From Podaxis mareebaensis (lineage: Eukaryota; Basidiomycota; Agaricomycetes; Agaricales; Agaricaceae), in contig JAEUWP010000418.1 of NCBI GenBank assembly GCA_018524725.1, positions 16,341 to 80,340 of the forward strand: 64,000 nucleotides of DNA. Direction: 5' to 3'. Below the pieces are notes generated by a model. The model saw only the letters and a list, made by a program, of their open reading frames with translations. It had not been told where the DNA came from and ran no database searches. This document shows positions 23,328-35,336 of this stretch, piece by piece (positions within the stretch are counted from its first letter, which is position 1; the number at the start of each line of letters is the position of its first letter). Both the position numbers and the translations under genes were made by a program.

Positions 23328-24676
23328 ATGATCAGCTTCATCCGACTTGGGTTCCTGACTGCGTTATTGAGTGCATTGTGCACCCTGAGCCTCGCTGCGC
23401 CCGCGCCTGCAAATATCACATCCACGGCACCGGCGTTGTCCCTCGAGATGTTCAAACGGGCTGTGTCTGCCCCATATGTTTTCACTGCGTTCACTTCTGC
23501 ATCAGAGTCGAACCTTTATGTGTACACTTCGAATGATGGGACGACCTTCAAGCTGTTAAAGGGACCGACCTATACACCCCCTTCCGGGCTTATCCGGGAT
23601 CCGAGTGTCATTTTACATACCGAGTACGTGGATATATCTATGTCTCGTCTATATGTCAGGACGTTACTGATCAGCGATCTCCGTTTATAGTGGGAAATAT
23701 TACATCGCCTGTGCGTCGACTGCTATTATAGCTGTGGAGTAAAATTGAGAACCTGCCTTTCAGACACCACCAACTGGACTGGAACCAACTTTGCGATTGC
23801 GGTTAGTGTATTTGTCGGCCATAACACCTTTTTCATGGGCTGACTATTGTACAGAGCAGCTCTGATCTCATCAACTGGTCATTAGTGGCGACTATCTCAA
23901 CGGCCTCCTCCGTAATCACACCCGTCAACACTTGGGCACCCGTACGTCTACATGGATATGATCGGAACACCAGTAGCTATTAACCAGGTTGTGATATCAG
24001 GAATTTTTTAAGGACCCCAAGACAGGTAAACTTAACATCATTGTCTCGCTGTCAACCGGGAGCTATGGTCCATTCCTTCCTTATGTCTTTACCGCCAACG
24101 ATTCTACGTTGAGATCTTGGTCCGGTCCCGTCGTCATGTCAGGCATCTCTAACGCCGGGCTTGGATACATCGATACTTTCCCCATATTCTTCAAGTAAGG
24201 CACTGTCGAACATTTGCGACGAGCTTTGCCTCCGGATGCTTACTCTTTTATGCCTCCTAGCAACCAGTATCATATCTTCACCAAGGCAGAGTCCAATGGC
24301 CAAAAGCACGTCGAGCATGCTGTAGCTTCCTCACTCACCGGTCCATATTCGTTTGTCCAGCAAGGCGATTTTGCTGGCTGGGGACAGGCTGAAGGACCTT
24401 GTGTCACTGTCCTGCCAAATGGGAAATTCCGACTGTGCGTTTTTTTTTCTGATTCAAATATATCTTGCTAACCATTGGTGGCGATATAGGTATGCAGACG
24501 GTTTTAACTCCGGTAAACATTTCTAATTATCGAAGCCGTTAATAGCGTCCTAACACCAAACCGTAACAGGAAAGTACATTTACTCCGACTCAAGTGATTT
24601 GTACAACTGGTCGCCCTACCAGACGCTTCCGAGTCTCAGTGGCGTGGTGAGGCACGGTACGGTCCTGAAACAATGA
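23328..24676 (+). CDS. Secreted glycoside hydrolase, GH43-like five-bladed propeller
   Basis: Probable extracellular arabinan- or xylan-side-chain hydrolase. The signal peptide MISFIRLGFLTALLSALCTL ends near APAPA, and an FKR dibasic site about 40 residues in may mark a propeptide. The exons join to GLIRDPSVILHTDGKYYIAY, SSDLINWSLVATI, TWAPEFFKDPKTGKLNIIVS, GYIDTFPIFFN, YHIFTKAE, WGQAEGPCVTVLPNGKFRLYADGFNSG and VVRHGTVLKQ, then stop at 24674-24676. IRDPS supplies the candidate catalytic base Asp, AEGP the acid Glu and DTFP the modulating Asp expected of clan GH-F. About seven short introns are needed. Family level is fairly sure; the substrate is not. GH62 or another clan member is the main alternative. 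Confidence 0.83.
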
Positions 24677-25421
24677 AGGATAGATGGTCGTCATGATATG
24701 GGTCTGACTGTAGATGTTGAGTGCCACGTTCGAACAGAGTACAGCGCTGAAAGGAGTGTTAATGATCCATCAGAAGGTCTCTACATGAGATAGATTCTTG
24801 TGCTACCGGATGGCCCACGGAGCTTCCATCAGAGATTCCCACCACATATGAAGTTTCCATTACGGCCCTCTCAGTTGACTATCTCGTACTCGCTCGCCCT
24901 ATGTCCTCCTTTATGAGCATCAACTCCTATTTAGCCCAATCTCAGCTTCTCGGCTGGGGTGGGCGCTCAGCGCGGTTAACGATAATCAAGTATTGATGTG
25001 AGATCAAGTCGCTTCATGTTGTATTCTTCGCTTCAAAGGGTCCTTCCTCACACTTCTAGGCCAATATTAGGAAGGTTCTGTCACCACATATGACCGCAAT
25101 GTAATGTGGAAGGATTGACCTGGTGGACACTGTTCCGTTCCACCAATGAAAGGTTTCCATGTAGTGCCATAGGACACGGCCTCCTATTCACCCTAGCAAT
25201 CACTGCTTTTGACATCGACCATCAACAAGGTATCTTACTTATTGGGATGGACCTTTTGGTAATAATGAAATGTTAGCAGCATTTTCCTGTTCTCGCTAAG
25301 TCCTTGCTAGTGCTGCTCAGCGCTCATCGTGTTCTGCTCTTTGCTCTTAATACCACCACCGCCACCATCTCTTGCGACCTCTTCTTCTACCCCACAAACT
25401 CCAATCGAGCGCACTTAACAG
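24677..25421. other. Intergenic region
   Basis: About 0.75 kb between tandem plus-strand genes. It holds a 3' UTR and a promoter; nothing else is recognised. Confidence 0.4.
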
Positions 25422-26378
25422 ATGCCACTCTTTTGGTCCCGCGACCCCGATCCCGTCTCACCTGCACGGATCGAAATCGAAGTTCAAGTTGAAACCCAGG
25501 TGGAAGTTGATTACACTCGGAGCCCTGTAGCTGGAGAGGAGCCAGGTTCGGGGTACGAAGAGAGGCCGTCTTTGGATTACGATTCCCACGGTTCCGTACA
25601 GCCACACACACCATTCCTCCCCCGTCGTGCGGTTACCGCAGCACCGTCAGACCTATACCATCCTTCACCGTACCTACGACCTTTGGATTGGAAGAAGTGC
25701 ATCATGTCTCTCCCAAGAGCTGATTACGACCCCAGGAGGGTGTGTTTGAATCCTTGTCCCAATTTCACGCTGGGGAAACATAGGAGGACGATTGGGGTGT
25801 ATCTTGCGGGAGCTTTGGTATGCTTTCCACGTTTCCGTGCTGCCGTGGCTCTGAGGTGCTCAATGAATGTACTTTTGTATATTTTGTTTAGTTTGCGCTG
25901 GCGAATTGGACGTTCTTGGATGCTGCTGTGCTGTCAGCCCACGCAAAGCCCAAATGGGAAGATGAACCGCCTGTTCATGTTACTTTCGTCGATTGGGTGC
26001 CGGGGATTTGCTCCCTGCTAGGGTATTTTGTGATCAATATGATTGATAAGGATAGGGTTAAGGGTGAGGAAGGGTTTGGTGACTCAAGAGCTGTGTGGAG
26101 GGCGAGGTTGTTCTTGTTCATCGGTTTTGCGCTTATGGCTGGCGGTCTTGCTGGCAGTGTGGTGCGTCGTTATCTGTCTCTTGTTTTAAACCTCCTCATT
26201 GGTTGTTCGGTGACAGACTATCCTGATCCTGAAATACCTGTTGCATAACTACGCGCCCCAGTACACGTATTATGGATATGCGAATGTCTCTCAAAGCGTA
26301 GCGCTCATGCTTTCGGCGGTGGTTCTCTGGATCGCACAGAATACTAGTAACGAATATGAATACAACCTCACGTTGTAG
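25422..26378 (+). CDS. Vps68/TMEM50-like (UPF0220 family) membrane protein
   Basis: Three exons from ATG 25422 to TAG 26376-26378. A long acidic, Pro-rich cytosolic N-terminus (about 115 residues) precedes the UPF0220 core. The core contains RTIGVYLAGALFALANWTFLD (helix 1, spanning the first intron), VTFVDWVPGICSLLGYFVINMID (helix 2), WRARLFLFIGFALMAGGLAGSV (helix 3) and a fourth helix QSVALMLSAVVLWIAQNT. VDWVPG..LG..VIN is the family signature. In yeast, Vps68 works with Vps55 in endosome-to-vacuole traffic, and that role is inferred here. The extended N-terminus is longer than in the yeast protein. Both introns are phase 0. Confidence 0.88.
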
Positions 26379-26888
26379 CCTTCTTCTTCCCTCTCCCTCT
26401 GTTTTTCTACTTCGCTACGAACTCTTGTAACCAATAATACCGTTCTTGTTTCAGATATATGGAATTTCTTCCATTATTGACAAGTCCTGGCGGTCACACC
26501 GTTTCAGTCGACAAATGCTCCAGTGATTACAACTGATGAAGCATACGTACTTCGGTATGGTGGTCATATGTACATTCTTTTTTCGGTCCGATGAAAGGAA
26601 AAGGCGCTTCTCCTATCCGATTCCATGGCCATTTCCTTGGAAGCAGGTCTCATGACAGGACTCCTTTTCTTACTGGCGTGAGGTTGACAGGTTTTTTTCA
26701 GAGGCCTGTCATATTCGACATGGCAAAGGCGCCACCAGATCAGGTTCTTGTCTCTTACGATATGAGAAAAGTGCCCCGGAAAACTCACGAGGTTGAGATT
26801 ATATGGAAACTAGTATCTCGCCGAGGGGTACGTATAAAGTCTCTAAGTACAAATCACTTTTCTAGTTTTCCCTGTCTTAGCAAACGGC
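26379..26888. other. Intergenic region
   Basis: About 0.5 kb. TATAAA at 26833-26838 is about 50 nt before the first GFA gene. No exon seen. Confidence 0.4.
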
Positions 26889-27504
26889 ATGCCCTGTCAA
26901 GGATCCTGCCTTTGTGGTCAAATTATCATCGGGCTCGATGTGACACCTGAAGATCAGGTCTGTTATTCCACGTCTCTCCACCAGCCGGCTGAAATTAATC
27001 ATCGAGCCTAGTATGTCTGTCATTGTGTGGATTGTCGACAAACTAGCGGAAGTGCTATGGCCGCCAATTTTCTCGCTCCCAAGAGCAAAATTAAGATCAC
27101 TGGACCTGTGAAGGAGTATAACTCGCCAGCGGCTAGCGGAAACATTGGTTCGTTTATCCGAGAACCTTTGATTAACGCTTAATGCTGAGAAGTGGGTTAA
27201 TGGTGGTTCCAGTGACGCGCATCTTCTGTGGCAACTGTGGCAGTGCCATTGCACATACTTCTACAATGTTCCCGGAACTCAAAGCCATTCAGACTGGGAA
27301 CCTCCCTGATTTCGCGAAAATTCCTATCACGAATGAACGTGAGCGGTTGTTCCCGTATTAGTTTTTAGTTGTCGCTGATGAGTGAGCTGTTGGTTAGTTT
27401 ATGTGAAGGATCGTTGGGTGGGTCTGTCTGAGATTCCTGGTGCGAAACAAGTGGAAGCGATGCCTGGGCTCGACTTCCTACAGAAAGCTCTGGATATGGC
27501 TTGA
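26889..27504 (+). CDS. GFA (CENP-V/GFA domain) zinc protein, copy 1 of 3
   Basis: Small cytosolic zinc-binding protein of the glutathione-dependent formaldehyde-activating family. It starts MPCQGSCLCGQ, followed by CHCVDCRQTSGSA, LAPKSKIKITGPVKEY, TRIFCGNCGSAIAH, LPDFAKIPIT and VKDRWVGL, ending LDMA. The cysteines of CxCG, CxCxxC and CGNCG are the expected zinc ligands, and all are present. Four exons with introns after DQ, after GNI and inside the NE/YVKD junction are shared in position with the next two genes, showing tandem duplication. Many fungal members are of unknown substrate; formaldehyde/glutathione activity should not be assumed. Confidence 0.88.
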
Positions 27505-27879
27505 GGCGGATGGTGCGTTGGATTGGTAGGGCAGAAATGTCGCGCATGCTTCCCGTACAAAAATGTCAGATCGCGTGCTGAGGGTCGAGTCTGGATAGCT
27601 GCTAGGGACTAGCCTCGGTTCTTCTCAAATGCCACGATCACGAAAGAATGCCCTGGCTTGTCCTGCCGCTCAGACATCCCCAGCTCACTCGTGATCACTG
27701 AAGACCATGATCAAATTTCCTGGACCTGGCTTACGCAAGTGAGTGAAAAGATGGCTATGAATAAGTGTGTTGTGAAAGTATGAGCATGACCACCCGGTCT
27801 GGGAATAATAGCGAGCCTGCATAAATATGGAGGATCTCAAGCCAACTAATTCTGCTTGTGTGATTGAACTGAGCTCAAA

Positions 27880-28507
27880 ATGCCCCACATTGGATATTGC
27901 CTCTGTGGTCAGACCAAGATCGAACTTGCTAGTACTCACAAAGATCAGGTTTGTCGAGGCCACCCATCCTTCATTCTGATCGCTGAATTTGTTCGTGAAA
28001 TTTAGTACACATGTTATTGTACAGACTGTAGGCAAACCAGTGGGTCTGCACTGAGTACCAACATCCTCGCCCCACAGAAGGACATTAAGATCACTGGTCC
28101 TGTCAAAGAGTATCAAGCCTTAGCGGCCAGTGGGAATGTCGGTGCGTGCATGGGTCTCTGTCATGACTACCAGGCGCCCGCTCCGGCAGCAATATGTGCT
28201 CTGTTGGTGTCAAATTACTGACATTTGTGGATAGTTACCAGAATCTTCTGTGGAAATTGTGGGAGTGCGATTTCGCACAAGTCGCCTATGTTTAAGGAGC
28301 TTCAAGCACTTCAGACGGGTAATTTCGCGGATTTTGTGAATATTCCTATTACAATGGAAGGTGGGTATTCGTATCCACCTTGGGGCGCGACGGTTGCTGA
28401 TGGCTTGTGCGGATGTAGTCTTCGTGAAGGATCGCTGGCCTGTTCTTGAAGCGATTGCTGGGGCAGAGCAGGTGGAGGCGATGCCTGCTTTCTTGACCCA
28501 GGGCTAG
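27880..28507 (+). CDS. GFA (CENP-V/GFA domain) zinc protein, copy 2 of 3
   Basis: Second tandem paralogue with the same exon plan. It starts MPHIGYCLCGQTKIELA, followed by CYCTDCRQTSGSALSTNILAP, KDIKITGPVKEY, TRIFCGNCGSAISHKS, FADFVNIPIT and FVKDRWPVLEAI, ending FLTQG at TAG 28505-28507. All zinc-ligand cysteines are retained. It is closer to copy 3 (shared STNILAPQKD, HKS and NFADF) than to copy 1. The last intron (after TME) begins GTGGGT, a slightly unusual but acceptable donor. Confidence 0.88.
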
Positions 28508-28875
28508 TTGTTATCTGGATTGCGAATGCGAATTGCAGAGCGTATGTGAATATCGAGATGACCATGTCATGTGAAGCTGCAGGTCGTGCTTTATGCTATG
28601 TTACCCGAGTAGATTATCAAGCAGTTCACAAGTTGGAATGATGCCGATGGTCTATAGGTCGTCTTCTCTCCACCTCGGTCTTGGGAGTGATCTATATCTT
28701 ACCGTGAAACACCTGTTAAGGGATTCTCAACGGAAGGGGTAGTGGGTTATGACATGTTAGATTCACATGGGGAAGACAGATTCGGAGTGATGTGATCACG
28801 TTCTAAGTCCATGATAGGGAAATATGTCTGATTATACTCATTGGTGTGAATGGGTCGCTCCCTCCGGGCTGGAGG

Positions 28876-28881
28876 TATAAA
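28876..28881 (+). promoter_or_regulatory. TATA box of GFA copy 3
   Basis: TATAAA about 76 nt upstream of the ATG at 28957. Confidence 0.45.
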
Positions 28882-28956
28882 GGAAGCTCACCGCCTCTGG
28901 AGAATACCCAAATCCTCCCAGTCACACGACACTAGCATCCCACTCACTCCCTCACA

Positions 28957-29541
28957 ATGCCTCACACAGGATCCTGCCTCTGTGGTCAGACGAAAGTTGA
29001 GATCGGCGGCGAGTCTTACAAAGAACAAGTATGCAGAGCGGGCTTCCGCATTATCGCACAAGGGCTGATCTTACTGTGCTCGACATAATAGATCGTGTGC
29101 CACTGCACGGATTGCAGACAGACTAGTGGAAGTGCTTTCAGTACCAATATCCTAGCACCTCAAAAGGACGTGAAGATCACTGGTCCTTTCAAGGAATATA
29201 CCATCAAAGCAGCAAGCGGAAATCCCGGTATGTCTTCTCGACATCTTAACAGGAGAGCGGAGTATCGACGGTTAGCTATGTAGTCACTCGCGTCTTCTGT
29301 GGTAACTGCGGTAGCGCAATTTCCCACAAGTCAGTTGTCTTCGGAGACGCACAGGCAATCCAAACCGGAAACTTTGCGGACTTTGCGAATATCCCCATTA
29401 CCACCGAGCGTAAGTACTTCTGCGGTCATGCATCGGGATTTTTCTAATGAGATCATTTTAGTCTTTGTAAAGGATCGTTGGACCGGTTTAGCTCCTATCG
29501 CTGGTGCTGCGCAGGTGCAGGCTATGCCCCCTAAGGCCTAA
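28957..29541 (+). CDS. GFA (CENP-V/GFA domain) zinc protein, copy 3 of 3
   Basis: Third tandem paralogue. It starts MPHTGSCLCGQTKVEIGG, followed by IVCHCTDCRQTSGSAFSTNILAP, KDVKITGPFKEY, TRVFCGNCGSAISHKS, NFADFANIPIT and FVKDRWTGLAPI, ending PPKA with TAA at 29539-29541. Intron positions match copies 1 and 2, and zinc ligands are intact. This is the shortest of the three at the C-terminus. Spacing between the three genes is about 0.4 kb each, so each appears to have its own promoter. Confidence 0.88.
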
Positions 29542-29932
29542 GTAATCGCTAGAAGAACTTATGTATGATATACATAAATATGTATGAATACGTGGAAGTT
29601 TGTCGTTCCTCAGCCTTGAGAGTGGCTGAATATCACTAAGTCGTCCGACTGAATACATGGAGAACGAAGACAGCTGGCTGTGTGTGCATCATGGTTGCGG
29701 ATGGGAAACCATAGCCGAGGATGGCATGCGGATGGCACGGGTGTGGGGGACGCGGTCATGTGATCGACGTGACTTTCGAACCAGCACGTGATGGATCAAA
29801 ACGCGATTGCCTCGTGTTGGATTTTGATCTGTTCAGTGCTAGTTCAACTTCCTCGAACATTCTTAACTACTACTATCAGGTCAACAGTGACCAGGCGTTA
29901 GGCCATAGTCCCAGCAACACATCCTCGACATC
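29542..29932. other. Intergenic region / PLK promoter
   Basis: About 390 bp separating the GFA cluster from the polo-kinase gene. A short open frame here has no recognisable content. Confidence 0.4.
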
Positions 29933-32900
29933 ATGAATACCGACTACAGGCGCAGAGTAGCTGTCATGCAGTCTCAGCAGGTCCAACCGCAACTTCAGCC
30001 ACAACGCCGGAATCCCCTCACCGCAAACAACGTGCAGCAACCCCCACATGCACCGCAGCAAACACCTCCGAAACCACCCCCAAAGGGTGCCTCGCCACCC
30101 CTTCCTCGCCAGAACAGCAAAACAACCCCTCCGACACCTCCAAAGGTCATCGTTGACAGGCACAACAGGTTCGAGTTCACTCGCGTGGGCTTCCTTGGAG
30201 AGGGAGGTTTCGCCCGAGTCTTTGAAGTCAAAGACCCGCGAGACACTCGACTTGCATGCAAAGTCATCACCAAGACCTCCCTCAAAACCAAGAAGGCCAA
30301 GACAAAGGCAAGTATTGTCAGCCGTCCCTCCTGTAATGGTCGTTTGACTCTTCCGAACAGCTATGGGCAGAGATTAAAATACACCGCTCCCTCGAACACC
30401 CCAATATTGTTCGCTTCCATGACTGTTTTGAGGATGGGGAGAACGTGTACATGACCCTAGAGTTGTGTCCCTCGGGTTCCCTCATGGATATGCTCCGTCG
30501 ACGCCGCCGTTTCACAGAACCCGAGGCTCGGTTCTTCATGGTTCAATTAATTGGTGCATGCCACTACATGCATACGCACCAAGTCATCCACCGAGATTTG
30601 AAGCTTGGTAATCTGCTCCTCGACGGGAATATGAATATCAAGGTTGCGGATTTTGGCCTAGCTGCGCTGATCGAGAACCCTGGAGAAAGAAAGAAGACTA
30701 TCTGCGGAACACCCAATTACATTGCACCCGAAGTCTTGTTCGATACCGTTAATGGTCATAGTTTCGAAGTCGATACCTGGTCCGTTGGCGTTATTCTTTA
30801 TACCTTAATTATTGGCCGGCCACCATTTCAAACAAAAGATGTCAAGGAGATCTACAAGTAAGCTCCTTTAACCGATGGCAATGTTGACTACTGACCTATC
30901 CTGTAGACGCATCCGTGACAATGAATACGAATTCCCCGCTGATCGCAAGATCGGCACTGCAGCGAAAACCCTCATTCAACAAATCCTCACTCCCGACCCT
31001 TCACAGCGACCCACCCTTCACGAGATTCTAGACCATCTCTTCTTCACCCAAGGGCCCGTCCCCTCGTGTATCCCCTCCACTGCACATGACTTCCCGCCCG
31101 ACTTCTCTAGCATCACACCACCCATGTCTGATAGCAATCTCAGACGGCTACGACGGTTCGCTCTCCTCGACCAGGGTGCAAATGTTGTGTCAAGCAACAG
31201 TGGCACGATATCCCAGAACTCGAATAGCAAGACTATGACGAGTACAATTCAACAGCAGGAGAAGGAATTCCAGAAGGCCATTCAACCTGGATCTCCTATT
31301 TCCGCCTTGCTCAGTTCAGCAAGGCAGCCTTTAGTCATGGGCGTCTCGCAGAGTCCTCCGGACAATGTTGGGGCCGTTCCTAACCCCAAGGAGAGTGCAT
31401 TGTTGAGGAAGCTGCAGGCTGCCAAGGAGAGCCCGCTACGTCGAAACTATATCAATGCGGACGAGGAACCGAATGCAGAAGATGATAAGAAGGCGAGGAA
31501 GGAACTTGAGGCCCAGAAAGCTCGTATCGTCGCTCAGATGGCTCCTGTGCGAGAAGAGCCAGAGGAGGAAGAGGAAGATGTAGAGGACGAGCCTAACCCC
31601 GTGGCGCCGAAGGAGAAGTATGCTCATCTCACCGAAAAACTCGCAACAGTGCCGGTGGCAGCGCCGGCACCAGCCCCGCGGCCATTACCGCAGATACCAG
31701 TCCAAAAGGAACGACCAGCGTTGGCTCCTGCTAGGACGACGAGAGAGAATCTGCTCGCGTCGTCAGGACTCCCTGCTTCCACGACAGCGCCACCCAAGAA
31801 CGAGGATGCCGCGAATAACTTCAAGGGTAAAGGCAAGGAGAGAGTTGTGAGCGGACGCGGAGACAAAGAGAACGTGCCCACGGCTTCAGGTTCGTGATTG
31901 TCCGTTTTTGTGCAACAGTCCCAATCTTACATGAGCGCCTCCTTTAGCAAATCCGACACCTGCAGGGACGATCAAGTTGGATAAACGCCCTGATTTCGGC
32001 ATCGAGGGCACATTGAAGCTCAATGGGTTTGATGCCGCTGCACAGGTCCTGACGTCGGCCTTCGAAGCGAAGGCTGCTGGACGTGTTTTCCGTGATTACT
32101 CGAACACACCCCTACCAGAGGAGAAGGTGTTTATTGTGAGCTGGGTTGATTACTGCAACAAGTATGGAATGGGATACGCGCTCACCGATGGGAGTGTCGG
32201 CGTGTACTTCAATGATAGTACGAGCTGCGTACTGAGCCCTGATAAAGTGTTCGTCTGGTTTTCTCTTTTATCCTAGCCTTGTTGGGAATGCTGATCGGTG
32301 GATTGGTGGAATAGGCATTTTGATTATATCACATCGCGTCATCACGGAAATGCGTTTGTACGGAAATCATATACCGTGAACGCATATCCCGAGGACCTGA
32401 AGAGTAAGGTGTATCTCCTGAAGAGTTTCGAGGGGTATATCATGGACCGGCTGTTCAACCACCACGATTACGTCTATCGGGATATGGAGAGGACGAAGGG
32501 CATGGAGTGGGTGCACAAGTATTTGCGGATGAAACATGTGATTGTGTTCAAGCTGTCGCATGATGTCCTCCAGGTATGTTACGTCTTACCCCTGTGGTTT
32601 ACACAACACAGTTCATCATGACATGCCCCTAGTTCAACTTCTACGACCACTCGAAGCTCATCCTCTCCTCACATGGCCTACTCATCACGCATATCGACAA
32701 GAGCTACAAATTGACAAGACATACGCTCTCAGACGTCATGGCCCAGTCCCTAAATCCTGGTGTGAACCCTGATCCGGAGCAAGTGCGGTTCAACCAGAAG
32801 TTGGTGGACAAGCTGAAGTACTGCAAGGAGGTACTTGTGAGCATTAAGGAGGCCAGCGCTGGAGTGGCAGCGAAGCAGAACCAGGAACAAGCTCCACAGC

Positions 32901-33064
32901 AACAGGAGCGAGTACCGCTACAAGCGCAGCCACAGGAGCGGGTCGAGCGTGCCCAGGTCGCCATGCAGAAGAGGGCTGAGGTGCCTCTGGGCTCTAATCA
33001 GGGGTATATGAATGCGCAGCAGCAGGGACTGGCGGCTAGGGCTTCGAGAATGACCCTTCGGTAG
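29933..33064 (+). CDS. Polo-like serine/threonine kinase (PLK1/Cdc5 type)
   Basis: Mitotic kinase of about 950 residues in six exons. After a Pro/Gln-rich N-terminus the kinase domain has [11 protein letters not shown] (glycine loop with the Ala typical of Polo kinases), ACKVITK, the catalytic loop [17 protein letters not shown] and the activation-segment [16 protein letters not shown], closing near [14 protein letters not shown] long charged, Ala/Pro-rich linker follows. Two polo boxes come next: the first begins [19 protein letters not shown] and continues [25 protein letters not shown], and the second contains [29 protein letters not shown]. The C-terminal tail is Gln-rich. A junction near 32250 uses a GTTCGT donor splitting a Val codon. 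PLK rather than another Ser/Thr kinase is certain from the polo boxes. Confidence 0.95.
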
Positions 33065-35336
33065 GGGAGTTGGCTTTCCCGGGATCGTTTTTCATCATGG
33101 GCTTCCCAGTCTCCTTCTCTTCATCACGTTTCTTCCTTGTGCAAGTTCCTGTCATGCATATCATTCTCGACCCTCCACGACGTCAACTTTCCCGTGTCTT
33201 GTGTAAATATTTATGTGTTTCATCTTATGGTCGGCCCAGAGCGACGTTTATTGGTTCATTGATTCCGTTCAACTCTTCAACTTTACTTTGAATACCTCTT
33301 ACTCCCGTGTCGCACTCTGTGGGCAGTCCACCAATATCCTTCCTTTAGAGTCTATCTGTTGTTATGATCGACGATGGTGACTGAGGGCGTAGGTCCTGTA
33401 GTCTACGAATACCAACGAATGACTGAATATATTAATGAGTACATCATTCCTTTCAGTTTCCGGGATGCCAGGATATCAGATAACACGTTGATCGAATGCC
33501 GGACGTGGTGATACACGTATTGTTACGGGGGGAGCGGCAGGTCCAGTTCCCGATGTTGACGGTCGCTCTGGTTGGGAGGTCATCACAGTAGCCTGTCCCC
33601 TTGCGGCGTGAGAGGATACCATCTCTTATCAAAATTGAGATAGTACATATCGCCTGGCCGACATATGGGTGTCGTTGCATACAGCTGCCACGTTGTCCTA
33701 TATTGGTCGTGAACTAGGGATCTTGAAATACCTGAGACACTCGGCGGCACTAGGAGACACCAGGGGACGCTTTTGGACGGTTATCGCACGAGATGAATAT
33801 ATATACGAGCACGAAGCTTGGAGGTAACTTTGAGGCTTCAAATACCGAATATAAGTTCATGTGCCTGTTTAGGTATAAGCATTTTTATGGCATACTGTAG
33901 ACTAAGAGGAACAAACAGTCTCGAAGGTCTGTTGCCACGAGTCAAGTATCATATGATTTTTGCCGCCCCGATCACTCCATGATGACGAAGTCATACGAGG
34001 CCAACAGTTTCATCTTGCTCTCTGATGAAGGCGGTTTGATCTCGGTACAAATACACTTGCCACAGGGGTAAGGTGTCCTGTGAGTTGTATCGGCCTGGTT
34101 AGTTGCCTCTCTCCATGGGTGTACCACCGGTGTCTATGGGGAGCACGTTTTTCACGTACCGTGACTCGGACGACAAATGATTCACTAGGAAGGTGTCAAA
34201 TTTGCTTCACTGGGTGTTCAGGCTGCGGTTGCGCAACTGTTATGAAGGGGAAGATGACACTGCCATATTATGCGAGTCTCGGAGCGCGGTTAGCTGGTTC
34301 CGAGCTGTTTATCTTCTATCTGCTTCTTTTTGTTATCGTGAATTAACCGACAAGTATGCAAGGTGACGGAGGAATAGGTGAGGTGTTTCGTTGATTTATA
34401 GCTGTGTGAACCAAAATCGTCGTGGATGCCGCCTCGACGGGTATCGGAAGACGAATTAGTCCGGCATGACTAGACTCACGAAGACCGTGACGAGTCATTG
34501 AATTCTATTTTTACCGACGGCTCATCACATATTGTGGTTTACGCATCGGCGTCAAATGTTTGAACGGGTCCCCGCGGTATACCTCGGTCCCTGGCCGCAA
34601 CAGAAGACGCATCATTTCTAGGTATGACTACAGCAGATTGGAGTGGTCTTATGCATTGACCGTAATGTTGTGATTCCGGGGGGAATATTACGAGGGCCTT
34701 TAAGAAGTTTAGCATCTATGGCGTGACCGAGTCGGGTTTGCATGGTGATCGATAATATCAGATTTGGGTAACCGTATGACGAGGAAGAATTAGTCAATCG
34801 GTCCGTCCCATCAAATGCATGGCCACTGTAGTCATCAACAATTGTCTTTCTCCGGAAGCAACATCCACCATACTTGCTTGACACAGGCATTCTTACACCC
34901 TCTGGAACTGTACTAACGGAATAAAGTCTCTTTCCATGCACGACTTTGTCTCTCCCATGGCTTTACACGCAAGAACGATAAGAAAAAAAACCTGCTGTTT
35001 GCTATGTCGCTGACTAATTTACGGACAAAGATCTTGAGGAACAGATCGGAAACATAGCCTTGGCATCCTGACTGTGCGGGTGCCGTACTTGCGTCAGGTT
35101 TGGGCAGGCAAATCTACCCACAAATCCGATCTTCGCTTACTACTTTCTAGTACCTTCTTGGGCAACTTGAATGTACGGTTGCCGTCGCGCTTGCGTCAGG
35201 TTTAGGCATGTAAACCTCCGCAGCGAATCCTATCTCCGCTTACTACGTACCTTGTTGGGGTTATCCTGAAATACATATACCCAGTGGCTCCTTTTTTCCT
35301 CTTTGTGCAACAAGCTTCCTCGTGCCAACGCCCATA
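33065..35336. other. Gene-poor region, 2.3 kb, including ABC-transporter promoter
   Basis: No supported gene. Its right end carries the diverged direct repeat reported separately and presumably the promoter of the PDR transporter. Confidence 0.45.
35074..35259. repeat. Diverged tandem direct repeat in the PDR transporter promoter
   Basis: Two units offset by about 102 bp share CTTGCGTCAGGTTT, GCCGT upstream of it and CTTACTAC / GTACCTT..TTGGG downstream. The first spans about 35074-35163, the second about 35173-35259. They end roughly 80 bp before the ATG at 35337, so they probably sit in the promoter or 5' UTR. Confidence 0.75.
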
